From assembly GCF_963082655.1 (NCBI RefSeq), contig NC_081555.1, forward strand, positions 15,430,817 through 15,494,816: a DNA stretch of 64,000 nt, read 5' to 3'. Of the stretch, positions 34,908 through 46,500 are shown piece after piece. Each line of letters begins with the position of its first letter. The first letter of the stretch is position 1. The notes below the pieces were generated by a model, which did no database searches, was not told the origin of the DNA, and was given only the letters and a program-made list of their open reading frames with translations. The position numbers and the translations under genes are program-made. The DNA comes from Stomoxys calcitrans (taxonomy: Eukaryota > Arthropoda > Insecta > Diptera > Muscidae).

Positions 34908-35144
34908 TTGGGTTGCCCAAAAAGTAATTGCGGATTTTTTAAAAGAAAGTAAATGCATTTTTAATAAGACTTAGAATGAACTTTAATCAAATATACTTTT
35001 TTTACACTTTTTTTCTAAAGCAAGCTAAAAGTAACAGCTGATAACTGACAGAAGAAAGAATACAATTACAGAGTCACAAGCTGTGAAAAAATTTGTCAAC
35101 GCCGACTATATGAAAAATCCGCAATTACTTTTTGGGAAACCCAA
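34908..35144 (-). mobile_element. Mariner-type MITE, copy 3, complete
   Basis: It begins TTGGGTTGCCCAAAAAGTAA and ends with the inverse form, 237 bp, flanked by TA at 34906-34907 and 35145-35146. It is the best-preserved of the three copies and in the opposite orientation to copy 1. It has no coding capacity. Confidence 0.9.
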
Positions 35145-35427
35145 TATAAAATCGTCTACTTACTCATTAGTGAGCAGTGCAATAGTAGAAGCATGCCTTT
35201 CGTATGAAACGTGGGGTCTTATTAGTCAATCCTTTCTTATGCGCAGTAAGAAAAAAATCAAAAGCGAACAGCCAACATCTCTTCAAAAAGACATCTAACA
35301 TCAACATCACACACAATGCCAAAACTTGTTCTCCAGAGAATCATTGATTGCCATAGAATAACTTGTCATATGAGCATATTGCAGCCACATACTTGTCGTC
35401 GTGCTGTTCGTGGGTTCATTTGTTTTG

Positions 35428-35640
35428 CTCTTCTTAGTTTGGTCATAAAATTATTTCATTTTGTTGTTGGATTCATCCAGCTTAGACCAATGGTCTTTGT
35501 TTTTTTTTGCTTCTATTTCAAATAGAAAAGTAAAACAACAAAAACCCTCTCAGCTATGTGGTGTGTTAAATGTATTGGGGCGAGCTGCAATGACCGCTAT
35601 TTCGCCCTTTGTCAGAGGGCTCATCAGATTGCTATTGCAC
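35428..35640 (+). repeat. Right copy of a ~215-bp direct repeat
   Basis: It matches 34674-34896 with scattered changes (for example TTGTTGTTGGATTCATCCAG against TTGTTCTTGGATTCATCCAG). It continues into the RTE-like element at 35630. Confidence 0.75.
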
Positions 35641-38345
35641 CAAAAGATTACACGGTTCCATGTGTGTCGATTTTTTCAAAAAAAAATTTGACGATTTTGT
35701 TTGAAAAGAACTGGCAGCACTGCAGCTGCCAGTTCTTGTCATCCACTTTGTCTTATATCCATTTATTGATAGACCCACTTTCGTTGATTCTCTTTCGACA
35801 CTTTTACAGAATGCGATTGCTTCGGTGACCGACCCATAATATCGATGTCGTTTGCATAGGCGAGTAGCACGTGTTTTCATGTGAGTGAGTTTCATGTGAG
35901 TGCCATGCATATTCACACCTTCATCTCGTATAATCTTCTCGAGCAGACTATTAAAGCGATCACACTATGGGCTGTCTCCTTGTCGGAAATCTAGGTTGGT
36001 GTTGAATGGTTCGGAGAGATTCTTTCCTATTTTAACTGTGGAGTGTGTATCAGCATTTTGACTTCCAATCTGTATCTCGAAACAAGACGAGATATTGAAG
36101 ACCTCAAGCGGACTTTTTTTGTAGGAATTTTTGAGCACTATCCAGCAAAAAAATTGGAAATTGGAGCACAAACGAATGTTTCGAATTTTTCGAAATTTCG
36201 AGGTTACTAACTGTAGAGGGCTGCCTAAAGGCGGAACACAAACGAAGATTTGGCAACCCTAACAAATTTTAGGAATACCGAGGCTACCAACTTTAAGGGA
36301 CTGCCAAAAGGTGCCCGAACAACCTATGAAATATCAAACTCAGATATGGCTTGAAATTTCTTGGCACATATAGGGAAAATATGGTAATTGTTGATTTGTC
36401 CTTCTTGGGTTTTTTCCAGGATTTGGCGCAGTGCAAATATCTAGCCTATGGTGGATTTATCGTGTCTAAAGCCCCACTAATAGGGCCCAATTATTTCGTT
36501 GACTTTAGACTTTAATCAGTGACACACAGTACGCTGGTTAGTATCTTGGTAGCGATGGGGAGGAGACTTATTCATCTGTCTTTGGCACACACCGTCTTGT
36601 CTCCTTTATGGTGTATGGAACATAGTATGCTGAGGTTCGCCGCCAGTCTTAAACAGTTCAGCCGGCAACACATCGGCTCCTGTTGCTTTAATGTTTTTCA
36701 GCCGAGTTTTTGCAAAGAGGACCTCATTCTGACTAGACAGAACACGTTCTTAACCATCATCAGGGATTGATTCTGAGGTTCAGTCCAAGTCTTAAACAGT
36801 TCAACCGGCAACCCATCGGCTCCTACACCCTTATTTTTTTCAGCCGGTTTACTGCTACTTGGACCTCGTACTGAGGTACACATTCTATACCCCATCATCA
36901 GGAATTGATTCTGGGCTATACACATTGCCACCTTCATCGGATACCGGCAGTTGGGAAAAGTGTTCTTTCCATATCCTCAGCACACACTTCGGTATCAGTA
37001 ACCAGATTTCCTTCTTTGTCTCTGTGTTTGATAATTTATTCTTTGGTAGAATTTTCGGACCTCATAATGACTCCTGAACATATCGATTCGCTCACACTCA
37101 CATCATTCCATTTCTTTCTTCTTCCTGCGAAAGAGACGTTTCTCTGCTCGTCTGGCGCGTTGTTATTGACTGTAATGTTGCCCTGGATACCGCATTCTTG
37201 GCTTCAGTAGCTTTTTGGGAATCCTGGTCGAACCATGCGTTCCTTGGGGGAGGCTTTCGGAACCAAGTACGGATGTTGAGGATCTTTCCATGGAGTGGGC
37301 AATGGTTTACCATTGCGCTACAGTGCTTTCGGACAATCCCATGGCAGCCGGTACGCACCGGATTGACCCGCCGCCTCACTGTACGTGTTCGTCCATTTTT
37401 TTCGTCATGAGAAAGGCACATCCTATAAAGCCTTCTCCGTACGCTTTTGGTCCGTACCAGTATTGAAAAGAACCCCGGATCCTGGTTCTGTTCGATTTAC
37501 CAGAACTGCCTTAATCATCGGTGGATGTCGGTGAGGTGTAACTGGTGCATGGAGTGGGTGCATTGCCGATCTTGCTCTGACTTGCTTGCTATGTTGCAAG
37601 GTTCTGTGTGGACATTGACAGCAGTGGGTCACAAGCGTCGTAGTCGTCGCATTCTGCGTCCTTGTTGTCGGACTCTATTACGCTGGTTGAATGCCTGCCA
37701 TCTATCACAGCGTGATCTATTTGGTTTCTCGAGTTTTGATCGGATGAAAGCCATATGGCTGTGTGAATTCTTCAATGTTGGAATCATGTACTGCTAATTA
37801 CCATGGTGATTGCCGCGGCGAAATTTTCGTGTCGACAAAATTTTTCCGTCTGTTGGGCCAAAGATATTTAACTTCCCTATTTTCGCCACCGTAGCGCAGA
37901 GGTTAGCATGTCCGCCTATGATGCTGAATGCCTGGGTTCAAACCCTGACGAGACCATCATAAAAAAAATGTCAGCTGTTGTTATCCTCTCCTAACGCTGA
38001 CGACATTTGTGAGGTACTATACCATGTAAAAACTTATCCTCAAAAGAGGTGTTGCCCTGCGGCAGGAGGTCCCTTATTATTGAGATTAAACTTGAATCGG
38101 ACTGCACTCATTGATATGTGAGAAGTTTGCCCCTGTTCCTTAGTGGATTGTTCATGAGCAAAATTTGCAATTTGCATTTTCGCATTAAAATCACCCAGAA
38201 TGATTTTATAGTCGAGGGCGGAACAGTGGTCATATTCTCTTTCTAGGCGCTGGTAGAATATATTGTTTTTGTCATCCGTCGGGCATGGGCGCATGATGTT
38301 GAAGAGTAAGGCTGATGTTGAAGAGTTTGGCCTTATTGGAGGAAA
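35630..38345 (-). mobile_element. RTE-like LINE, degenerate, with nested SINE
   Basis: Minus-strand order: endonuclease (DDKNNIFYQRLEREYD, IILGDFNAK at ~38170-38290), interrupted by a SINE (37887-38175), then GKLNIFGPTDGK, a NQIDH-like region near 37700-37750, the pre-RT linker with SQKATEAKNAVSRA (37200), the RT block GADGLPVELFKTW (~36810), LDFRQGDSP (~35970) and the catalytic box YAND (35844-35858; usual YADD). It is broken by many frameshifts. The Asp-to-Asn change and the breaks make it inactive. The 3' RT end typical of RTE is not seen here. Confidence 0.7.
37887..38175 (+). mobile_element. SINE nested in the RTE-like endonuclease
   Basis: It has the same A box (TAGCGCAGAGGTTAGC), B box (GGTTCAAACCC), body and 3' end as the other SINE copies, with deletions in the CGGCACGCC region. 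It is flanked by the 8-bp duplication ATTTTCGC at 37879-37886 and 38176-38183. The endonuclease frame continues on the other side at the codons for Asn-Ala-Lys. Confidence 0.85.
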
Positions 38346-38530
38346 GATCGGACCATATCTGGATATAGCTGACAAAGGGACCGTTCTACCGATTTACGGG
38401 CCCATTTGTTACACGATTTCATTGAAACAGGGTGTTGTGTTGCGACTACTCGTCGTACGAGCTCAGTTTGGCCCAGATCTGACAATAATTCGCTATAGCT
38501 TTAACCGGATTTTGACGGAATTTTCCTAGT
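38346..38530. repeat. Family-A-like fragment
   Basis: It contains 'GATCGGACCATATCTGGATATAGCTG' in decayed form and an 'ATTTTGACGGAATTTTCCTAG' end followed by a short (TA)n. It is a weak match to the ~150-bp units. Confidence 0.4.
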
Positions 38531-39175
38531 ATATATATATACGAGTTTATTACATACTTAGGTCCACACGCATTATACAGTTTTTATCTGTGGTTTTCGG
38601 ATTTGTTAAAAGAATGTATTTTAAGAAAGTGGATGCTTAGATTCAGAAATTCAATTTTATTGCTATTTTGTGATATTTTCAACTAGGAAAAGTAATTAAC
38701 AAATCTTAGTAAGAAAATAGAAATGTGTGAAAAGTCCTTAATGAAGTCATCCTCAAGAATTTTGTTGTAATAAAAAATGTCTCGCTTTGGATTAGGACGA
38801 TAAACAAAGAACCTATCAAAATCTATCATAATTACTATCCTCACTTCCTTAGATCTCCTGTTGCGTTTGGTATTAGTCTTACCGAACTTTAAAGATTAAA
38901 AAAACCCAAAAAATTTTTTTATATTCAAAACACATAACCCAAGAACATCTTCATATACCTGCCAAACAACAGACAAGACATTTGCCACAGTGTATTAAAC
39001 AGCACCATGCAGAGAGGATTATGGTTTAACTAGGGAGAGCGAGAGCACGAGACAAACCGGTCGTTTAGATAAGGAGTTATAGTTGTGGCCGCAACAAGCT
39101 ACCCCCAATGGGGTTGTAGGCTACAAAGCAACAGGACACAGGACAACTACTATGAGAAATTTGGGTTACCTTATA
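38531..39175. other. Unique DNA upstream of the host gene
   Basis: There is no open frame with coding character. The region just upstream of the gene at 39545 may hold regulatory DNA, but apart from the GA-run listed separately I cannot identify sites. Confidence 0.4.
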
Positions 39176-39200
39176 GAGAAAGAGAGAGAGAGAGAGAGTA
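39176..39200. promoter_or_regulatory. GAGA repeat upstream of the TATA promoter
   Basis: A run of GAGAAAGAGAGAGAGAGAGA lies about 160-180 bp before the TATA box at 39357. In flies such runs are bound by GAGA factor and keep promoters nucleosome-free. Its role here is inferred from position only; (GA)n runs also occur elsewhere in the window without a gene. Confidence 0.45.
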
Positions 39201-39356
39201 AAATGAAAATATAGAGCAACTTGGGAGAGCAATGATATCAATTTAGCTAACAATGGCTACAAAACCAAGTAACGGTTTAGCTACCCTTAAGCATTGCATC
39301 ACTCTTTGCTACTTTGTGAGTGAGCGACAGTGTGTGTGTGTGTTTGAGTTCGAGGG

Positions 39357-39393
39357 TATAAAAGCCCCGGTGAGAGAGTTTTCAAATCAGTTT
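39357..39393 (+). promoter_or_regulatory. TATA box and initiator of the host gene
   Basis: TATAAAAG at 39357-39364 is followed 32 bp later by an initiator-like TCAGTTTG, with its A at 39389. This is the standard spacing of a fly TATA-Inr core promoter. Transcription from that A would give a ~156-nt 5' leader that contains no ATG before the gene's start codon at 39545. Confidence 0.75.
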
Positions 39394-39544
39394 GTCAGCA
39401 ATAGCGATTTAGAACACAACGTTCGGAATAAATTAAAAAAAAATTTCTTTCGAATCGGTTTTTTGTGCAAAATCGAAAATAAAAACGTGCTAATAGATTA
39501 AAACAAAAAAATAAAATTGATACTATATAAACAAATTTAGCAAA

Positions 39545-40735
39545 ATGTTAAAGTGGACGGCATCGGCCAGTAAAAATCCCCAGGATACTCCCATAACACA
39601 ACGTGTGGCAGCAGCATCCTCAACAAATGCCAGAACACCACGTTTGACCACAGAAAAAAGGCGCAAAAGACGTGCCACCATAGCCAATAAGGAAAATATT
39701 CCAATAGTGACCTCAACACCCATGGTGAATCGTACGCGAAATAGTCCTTTGGTATTGGCACCTTTTGCGGATATTTTAAATGTCACCCCTGAAGCTCCAG
39801 GCACTACACGTACCCCCGAAAGAAGAAGGGTATCCATACAAGCAGTGCCAGTAGCAAATACTAATCCTACAACGACAACTAGAAGACATTCGTCAGTGGG
39901 ATTTACCATACCGACGGCTGTGCCTCAATATGCCACAACTTTGCCTAAATTCGAAGAGGAATATTCCCCCAATAATTTGCTGCCTACGGGACAACAATTG
40001 GCTTTAAGAGGTCTACTGCCGGATCCTTTCATGGGCAACCGTCGCTATTTTGCCACTCCCGAAATGGCAGAGCAGGAAGTGAAAAAGATTTCCTCGCTTC
40101 CCAAGAAACGTAAACTGGAAATGGATTTTATAGCCATAGCCCAAGAGGAAGGTGTGGCAGCTCCCAAGGAGGAAAAGACCAAAAAGGATTTAAACCAGAC
40201 TGGCGTGGTTTCCAATCGCATGGGTGATCAAACTTTGGATAAGCTAATAGATGCCATTTTGGATTCTGCCTGCAAAGATGAAAAGAAAAAGAAGCCTCGC
40301 AAATCTTTCAACTTGAGAAGAAGAACCCTGCTGAAAAACCAAGTGGATACTGTCAATGATTTAATGTTGTCTCCCTCCTATGCTGCTGGCGATGATCCCT
40401 GCAGTGATTTAAGTTTTCTGGGCATTGATCCAGAAGCCAATGTGGCCAAGAAACCTTTCAAAGCTCTAACCCCCAAGGCGGCCTCACCTATTGTGCAGGT
40501 TACTCCACATCCTGCAACACCCAATCCTGGCACTCCCATGACCACCCAACAACTGCTGCATTTACCCACTCCCAAAGTCAAACAGGACTCCTTCAATTTG
40601 GCTACACCTGTAAGACCGAATCTTAAGCGTAGATCTGATTCAAAATCCTGCCAAAATTCCAGCGCCAAAAAATACAAAGTGGACTCTAGAAACTATTTTG
40701 AAATTGGTTTGGCCTTGCCTTCAATTTATGTTTGA
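39545..40735 (+). CDS. Single-exon basic Ser/Thr-Pro-rich protein with KEN motif
   Basis: This 396-residue protein is not recognised; no enzyme fold is visible. It is rich in basic clusters: EKRRKRRA (37-44), LPKKRKL (185-191, a classical nuclear localisation type) and KKKKPRK (247-253). It has about 16 Ser/Thr-Pro sites, the usual targets of CDK or MAP kinases, dense at 305-345. A KEN motif at 49-51 (ANKENIP) and a weaker D-box-like RRTLLKN (259-265) could direct APC/C-dependent turnover. A compact central block (LLPTGQQLALRGLLPDPFMG, then NRRYFATPE) looks the most conserved-like. The start is the first ATG after the predicted initiator, in the fly-type context CAAAATG. There are no introns in the reading frame. 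Inference: a nuclear, possibly cell-cycle-regulated protein. No signal peptide or membrane segment. Confidence 0.88.
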   Translation: MLKWTASASKNPQDTPITQRVAAASSTNARTPRLTTEKRRKRRATIANKENIPIVTSTPMVNRTRNSPLVLAPFADILNVTPEAPGTTRTPERRRVSIQAVPVANTNPTTTTRRHSSVGFTIPTAVPQYATTLPKFEEEYSPNNLLPTGQQLALRGLLPDPFMGNRRYFATPEMAEQEVKKISSLPKKRKLEMDFIAIAQEEGVAAPKEEKTKKDLNQTGVVSNRMGDQTLDKLIDAILDSACKDEKKKKPRKSFNLRRRTLLKNQVDTVNDLMLSPSYAAGDDPCSDLSFLGIDPEANVAKKPFKALTPKAASPIVQVTPHPATPNPGTPMTTQQLLHLPTPKVKQDSFNLATPVRPNLKRRSDSKSCQNSSAKKYKVDSRNYFEIGLALPSIYV

Positions 40736-40859
40736 GTAGTTGTCATGCTGCTGCAACTCCAATACCAACTGCCAAAGATCCCAAGAAAACCAAAAACGCT
40801 TCAACCAACGAATTTATGATGTTTTTCACAAATATCGCCGCCAACCAAAAACTTGTTAA

Positions 40860-41239
40860 AATAAACCAAAATTTTTGTTGTTGACAAACGTGGGGGAATT
40901 GCTCTCATATTACGCTTGTAGCTTTTAAGTCTTTAGTTGTTTAAGTTTAGCTAGTTTTTTTTTATAATTTTAAATATTTTTTTAATTATTTTAGTATATA
41001 AGTGTTACTCCTCTCTATGGTTGAGTTCAAAAACAAATTACGCTTAGATGAAAAAAATTTGTTTTGTACAGTATGAGCTGTTATGTAGTTCGTTGTTCTT
41101 TTCGCCCATGTCTTTGTTTCTATGTCCATTATTCTCTTTGAATTTAAGTTTTCTATTGTCCTTTTTTTCTTATTTATGTTTGAAAATGTTTCTTATTCTT
41201 TTTACCTTTGACCTTTTTTGTTTATATATAAAAAATAAA
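40860..41239 (+). promoter_or_regulatory. Two candidate polyadenylation signals of the host gene
   Basis: AATAAA occurs at 40860-40865, about 125 nt after the stop codon, and again at 41234-41239 followed by long A-runs. The intervening 3' region is T- and A-rich with TTATTTAT-type elements. Which site is used cannot be told from sequence. Confidence 0.5.
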
Positions 41240-41379
41240 AAAAAAATTAAAAAAAAAAATTGAATTTTTTTGTTTTATGGATTAATGAGGAAGATGAAAA
41301 GGGTATGTTTTAAAACACTATATGTTGGTCTTTAAATAATGAGAAGGGTAAGTTGATAAAAAAATGCCTGGGCGCTAAA

Positions 41380-42960
41380 AGCTATTAATATCGAGATCAA
41401 ATCCCTTTAATACCCAAATTGTCATGGTGAGCAAATCCGTCCCATTTGGGGGTGGAACGTCCCCTAGGCAGTCGGTCCCAAATTTTTATATCAGATTCGC
41501 TTACTCCCAAATGCCGTTCATTTGAGCCCCATATTTCCATAGTCGCAAACATGACCGGCTTGGGGAGTGTTTTGGGCGACCGTTCAGTGGCTTGGCTCTG
41601 AAATTATATATCAGATTCGTGTTCTACTCTAAAATACCTCTTATTACAGCCCCATATTGGATTGTTCAGCGAATACGTCCTTATGGGTGGTGTTATGGAT
41701 GTGGGGTGGCCCCATAGACACTTTTCCCGAATATTGATATCAGATTCCTGCTTTACTCCCAAAGACCTTTCATTTGAGCCCCATATTGCGTTGGTCGTAA
41801 ATTTGTCCTCTTTTGGGAGTGTTTTTGGGAGGGGTGACCCCCTAAACACTTGGCCCCACGTTTGGATATCAGATTCGTATTTTACACTCAAATACCTTTT
41901 ATATAAGCCCCATATTGCCATTGTCAGAAAATAAGTCCTGTTTGGGGAAGCGGTGGACCTCCAGAAACTTGGTCCCACATTTGGATATCAGATTCGTATT
42001 CTACTCGCAAATACCTTTCATTTGAGTCCCATATTGCCTTGTCGGTAAATATATCCGATTTAGGGGTGTTTTGGGGGTTGGGGTGGTCCCCCTAACACTT
42101 GGTCGGACAATTTGATATCAGATACGTTTTCTTATCCTAAATATCTTTCATTTGAGTCCCATATTGTCTTGATTGGTCTAAATATATATTTGGTTGGTTT
42201 TAGGGTGGGGCGGCCCCCCTAGGTACCCCACCCGAAAATTGGATACCAAATTTTTATTCTTAGGGCACTATAAAAGAGCACTCAAAATCTCGCATAAATC
42301 GTACCACCTATCGCCGAAATCTGGCGTTTCTGAAAATTAGTGTAAGAGGAGGGTCCGCCCCCCCACACTTCAGATATCAAAAAATGTTGTACCCTATTTT
42401 CATCACGGGATCATTATGCACCATCAGTGGAAATTTCATGGAAATTGGTTCAGCCGTCTATAAGGAACACACAAACAAACATACCAACAAACAAACAAAC
42501 AATCTAACTAACAAACCGCCCCAACTAACTAACTATGGCCAAACACCCTCCAAACGGTTCATATTTACCGGTCATGGCAATATGGCCAGAAACTTGGTCC
42601 CACATTTGGATATCAGATTCGCATTCTACTCGTAAATAACTTTCATTTGAGTCCCATATTGCCATGGTCGGTAAATATATCCGATTTAGGGGTTTTTTGG
42701 GGGTTGGGGTTGTCCCCCTAGCACTTGGTCCGACAATTGGATATCAGATACGTTTTCTTATCCTAAATATTTTTCATTTGAGTCCCATATTGTCTTGATT
42801 GGTCTAAATATATATTTAGTTGGTTTTAGGGTGGGGTGGCCCCCCTGGGTACCCCATCCGAAATTTGGATACCAAATTTTTATTTTTAGGGTACTATAAA
42901 AGAGCACTCAAAATTTCGCACCACCCAAAACCGAGATCTGGCGTTTCTGAAAATAAGGGT
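41380..42960 (-). repeat. Family-B element, tandem units, two blocks
   Basis: Units with 'CATTTGAGTCCCATATTGCC', 'GGGGGTTGGGGTGGTCCCCC' and 'TTGGATATCAGATTCGTATT' repeat every ~120-160 bp. A (CAAA)n tail lies at 42465-42530, after which a second set of units (42590-42930) nearly duplicates 41990-42310. The units are inverted relative to the copy at 33945. No gene. Confidence 0.7.
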
Positions 42961-43043
42961 AAGGGGGAGGGAATGGGGCGAAGGAGCGAAGAAATGCAAT
43001 CGAAAAGTTAATTTTTATCTTAAAACAAATAAAAGCGTACTAA

Positions 43044-43990
43044 GTTCGGCCGGGTCGAATTTTGGGGATCCACCACCATGGAAGCTGCTAAAAATTTATA
43101 CAAAACGAATTAAGATATAGGGCATAATTTTATTCTACACAGCAAACTTTTGTCAAAACAGCAAAAATTAATGCTTCAGGAACCGAACAAGGATGATGGA
43201 GATATCGGTTTACGGGGGAGCTATATCAGGTTATAGACCGATTTGGACCGTACTAGGCGCAGTTGTTGGAAGTCATAACAGAAGACAACATCTAAAATTT
43301 TAGCCAAATCGGATGCAAAGTGAGCCTTCCAGGGGCTCAAGAAGTCAAATCGGGAGATCGGTTTATATGGGAGCTATATTAGGTTATAGACCGATTCGGA
43401 CCATACTTAGCACATTTGTTGGAAGTCATAACGGAATACTATGTGAAAAATTTCAGCCACGTCGGATAAAAATTGCGGCTCCAGGGGCTCAAGAAGTCAA
43501 ATCGGGAGGTCGGTTTATATGGGAGCTATATCAGGTTATAGACCAATTTGGACCGTATTTGGCGCAGTTGTTGGAAGCCATAACAGAACACCACATGCAA
43601 AATTTCAGCCAAATCGGATGAAAAACTAGCCTTCCAGGGGCTCAAGAAGTCAAATCGGGAGATCGATTTATATGGGAGCTATATCGGGTTATAGATCGAT
43701 TTGGACCGTACAGAACACTATGTCCAAAATTTCAGACAAAGCGGGCAAAAATTGCTGCTTCCAGGAGCTCAAGAAGTTAAATCGGGAGATCGGTGTATAT
43801 GAGAGCTATATTCAATTCTGAACCGATATGCTCCATTCGCAATCCCCAAAGACCTACATCGATATTAAGTAACTGTGCAAAATTTCAAGCGGTTAGCATT
43901 ACGTGTTCGACCGCTATCGTGATTTCGACAGACGGACGGACATGGCTAGTTCGACTCAGAATATTGAGACGATCATCCTATGGTGCTGTG
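43044..43990 (+). mobile_element. Family-A element with both ends
   Basis: It starts at a hairpin-type end (GTTCGGCCGGGTCGAAT, 43044-43060) followed by GGGGATCCACCACCATGG. It then has units with 'CGGTTTATATGGGAGCTATA', 'GACCGTACTAGGCGCAGTTG' and 'GGGGCTCAAGAAGTCAAATC' roughly every 150 bp, and ends with GACAGACGGACGGACATGGC and CATCCTATGGTG. Small open frames inside reflect the repeated unit only. Confidence 0.72.
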
Positions 43991-44039
43991 CATAAAAATG
44001 TTAATTTTGATGAAAGACTGTTTAAAATAAGCCCCAACG

Positions 44040-44890
44040 TTTCACTTTGTTTCTATTTAATGAAAAAGACACGGATAGACCAGAGGGATGTACAGTTCGT
44101 CCCCAGCCTTTAAGTAGAAGAGGTGTTTCTGACTCGGATTCAGACAGCGAGGGTGTCAATGCAACAATCATCACAGCCGAATCGAGAGATGGGGGCAGCG
44201 TGATGGCTGCAGAAGTGAGAGATGGATTTGCTAAGCTCACAAGCAGACCGAGAAAGTGATCCGGGGGACGCCAAAGGAGACAGAGGAGTATGTACCGGCA
44301 GCGCAATCGGGCGAAAGTGCAGGATACTGGAAGACATAGAACTGATATTCCAAGTACTTCTTCGGGAGCTGGAGCGATGGCTTTGCTAAGCTCACAAGCA
44401 GACCGAGAAAGTGATCCGAGGCACGACGAGGGGAGACAAAGTATTTAGTAGCAAAGTAGCAAAAGTGCAGGATGCTGGAAGGGATAGAACTGACATTCCA
44501 AGCACTTCTACGAAGCTGGAAAGAAGAGCATAACACTGCCAAGATGCTGAACAAGCAAAAGAGCTCCCCGCTTCACGTATTCTGGGAAAACCAAGCCAAC
44601 CATCTGGCAATGGCGACTTCAGGCATTGTCCTCCGGAGGTAGACAAAGTCGGAACAGGAATTAAGGAAGCATGCACGGCCCCTGAGTCTTTATGGAGAAC
44701 TGCGACTTCCAAAAGGAGGCCACCGCCATCACGGTCATCAATATCGGCAGTGCATCCGTTACGATTCCACTTGCTTCTTGGGCAAGCAAAACCAAGATTT
44801 GGTCGCAGAGAAGTGAGGAGTTGTCCACAGGGAGGAGAAGGTGGAAAGAACTCTCCTTATGGTTGGCATTGATCAAGTCTCCGTGACCAA
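44040..44890 (+). pseudogene. Unidentified coding-like repeat remnant, possibly LINE ORF1
   Basis: Translation gives scattered protein-like stretches (FAKLTSRPRK repeated at ~44225 and ~44395, then ELTFQALLRSW and HVFWENQANHLAMATSGI). The KLTSRPRK and following GESAGYW/KCRMLEG stretches show an internal duplication of about 170 bp. It lacks zinc knuckles or a recognisable domain. It is followed by the ~120-bp unit array shared with 54680-55340. I cannot name the element. Confidence 0.4.
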
Positions 44891-45150
44891 ATTGGCTAAC
44901 GAACAGGGACCCGATGACGGACCCATCACCGACTTCAAGATTCGGAAGACTAGGATAGGTAAAGATCCTAATATTGAAACATCAGGGTAGCGATAGGAGA
45001 CTCAATGCAGCCTAACGAACAAGGAGCCGATGATGGTACCATCACCAACTCCACAAAAGCCTATATAATTAAGATTTGGAAGACTAAGATAGGCAAAGAT
45101 CATAGTAATGAAACATCAGGCAGAACAGGGACGGGAACCTAATACCATTT
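44891..45150 (+). repeat. Two ~120-134-bp coding-like tandem units, locus 1
   Basis: Each unit contains GGAAGACTA(G/A)GATAGG, then AAACATCAGG, CTAACGAACA and a GATGATGG/GATGACGG motif with ACCATCACC. 'AAGACTA' lies at 44946 and 45080. In one frame the unit reads like KTRIGKD...ETSG...NEQG.DDG.IT. The same unit is found five times at 54680-55340. Confidence 0.65.
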
Positions 45151-46371
45151 TTTAATTTTAACAGCCATTTTTGACCTAAAGAGTAAGCCTATAAACAATA
45201 GTTAATATAAAATTGAAAAATTAAAAACAAGATTTGGTTTTCCTCCTTGATCTTGCCATGTAACCCATCTGCGACTTAAGTAGATAATTTCTAAAAATCC
45301 TATCACCTGGACTTTGATTTTCTACAACTGATTAAGATTAAATCACTTAAATTCCTCTCATTTTTAGATGATGAATTACCAGGATTTATAAAGGAAAAAT
45401 TTACTATCAATACATCATGAACACTGTAGAAGTTCCTCAAAATGCCATGAACCAGGTGACATATTCCCCTATGGAAAGTTTTCAATTTCCCTCCAACTCT
45501 TAAAATACCAAAGATCTTAAATTTAAATCTACAAACACTTGTTTTACTTATTTTGGGATAGGGAGAGAGAGAGAGAGAGAAAGAAACACCATCTGCTCCC
45601 GCTTCTAAGACCAAATGACCCCCATCTTTGGAAGGTACACAATGCAATACATCATTTGAATGGCAAGGGCTGTCTCTTAACCAACTTCCTGACATGGTTT
45701 TAACCTTTTCAGCAACACCTCAGTGTCCATATGCTAATGTGTATTGGTCTTAATAGTCAAGAAAAAGGCAAAGAAAGAATTTCAAACAATTTTCTCCACC
45801 ATTAATTTCTTAACCAAATGCAAGAAAGTTGTTTTTCTTGGCTGTTTTCTTTCTTTCCCTAATTTGAGTGAGAAAATGTGGGTAATATTGTCAAAGGGGT
45901 TTTCCTATTCTTCTTCTTCTTTTCCCCTCTTTCCGGTTTCATCGTCTTCACTTGACTTGTTACGATCATAAATTATCTATGCCTTTGGAATTTTATGGCC
46001 TACATGACATTTATTGATTTTTCAGCTGTTTGGTCCAGCATAAGGTTTGTTTGACAACAAACTGCCCGGAGTTGAAGCATTCAAAGAAAATTTTACAATG
46101 AAAAAAGAAATCCAATAATTGAAAAACAAAAAAAAAAAAACTTTTGATGGTAAGCATTCATCGCTGGAAAATTTTAATTAAAGAGTTCTTAATTTTGAAT
46201 ACAACAAAACTAGGCCTAAATAGGTGGATATCCGCTCTTCGAGTGTGAATACTTTTCCTTGGAGTTAAATTGAGGAAGTAAAACTTTATTCTTTTATTTA
46301 AGAAGTTTATGTTAAGTGAGGTATAGCAAATCATTTTCATATTATATGATGGGGAATCGTTAAGACTTTGC
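45151..46371. other. AT-rich unique DNA with a GA run
   Basis: (GA)n at about 45560-45582. No supportable gene. Confidence 0.5.
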
Positions 46372-46500
46372 TGGGTTAGATTGAAAAGAGGGTGCAGATA
46401 TTAATCCGCCCCATGCCACTATGGACATACACCTAAGCCAGCAAACGGCTTGTTGTGCGCTCTAAAAACTATTTATAAAGTAACCTCTAAAAAGAAAATT

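Noticed and set aside
39523..39909. 128-codon minus-strand frame inside the host gene
   Set aside because: It is antisense to the well-supported plus-strand gene and lacks its own start context.
44022..44712. Minus-strand frames of 94-106 codons rich in Ser and Leu
   Set aside because: They lie opposite the plus-strand coding-like remnant and share no family features.
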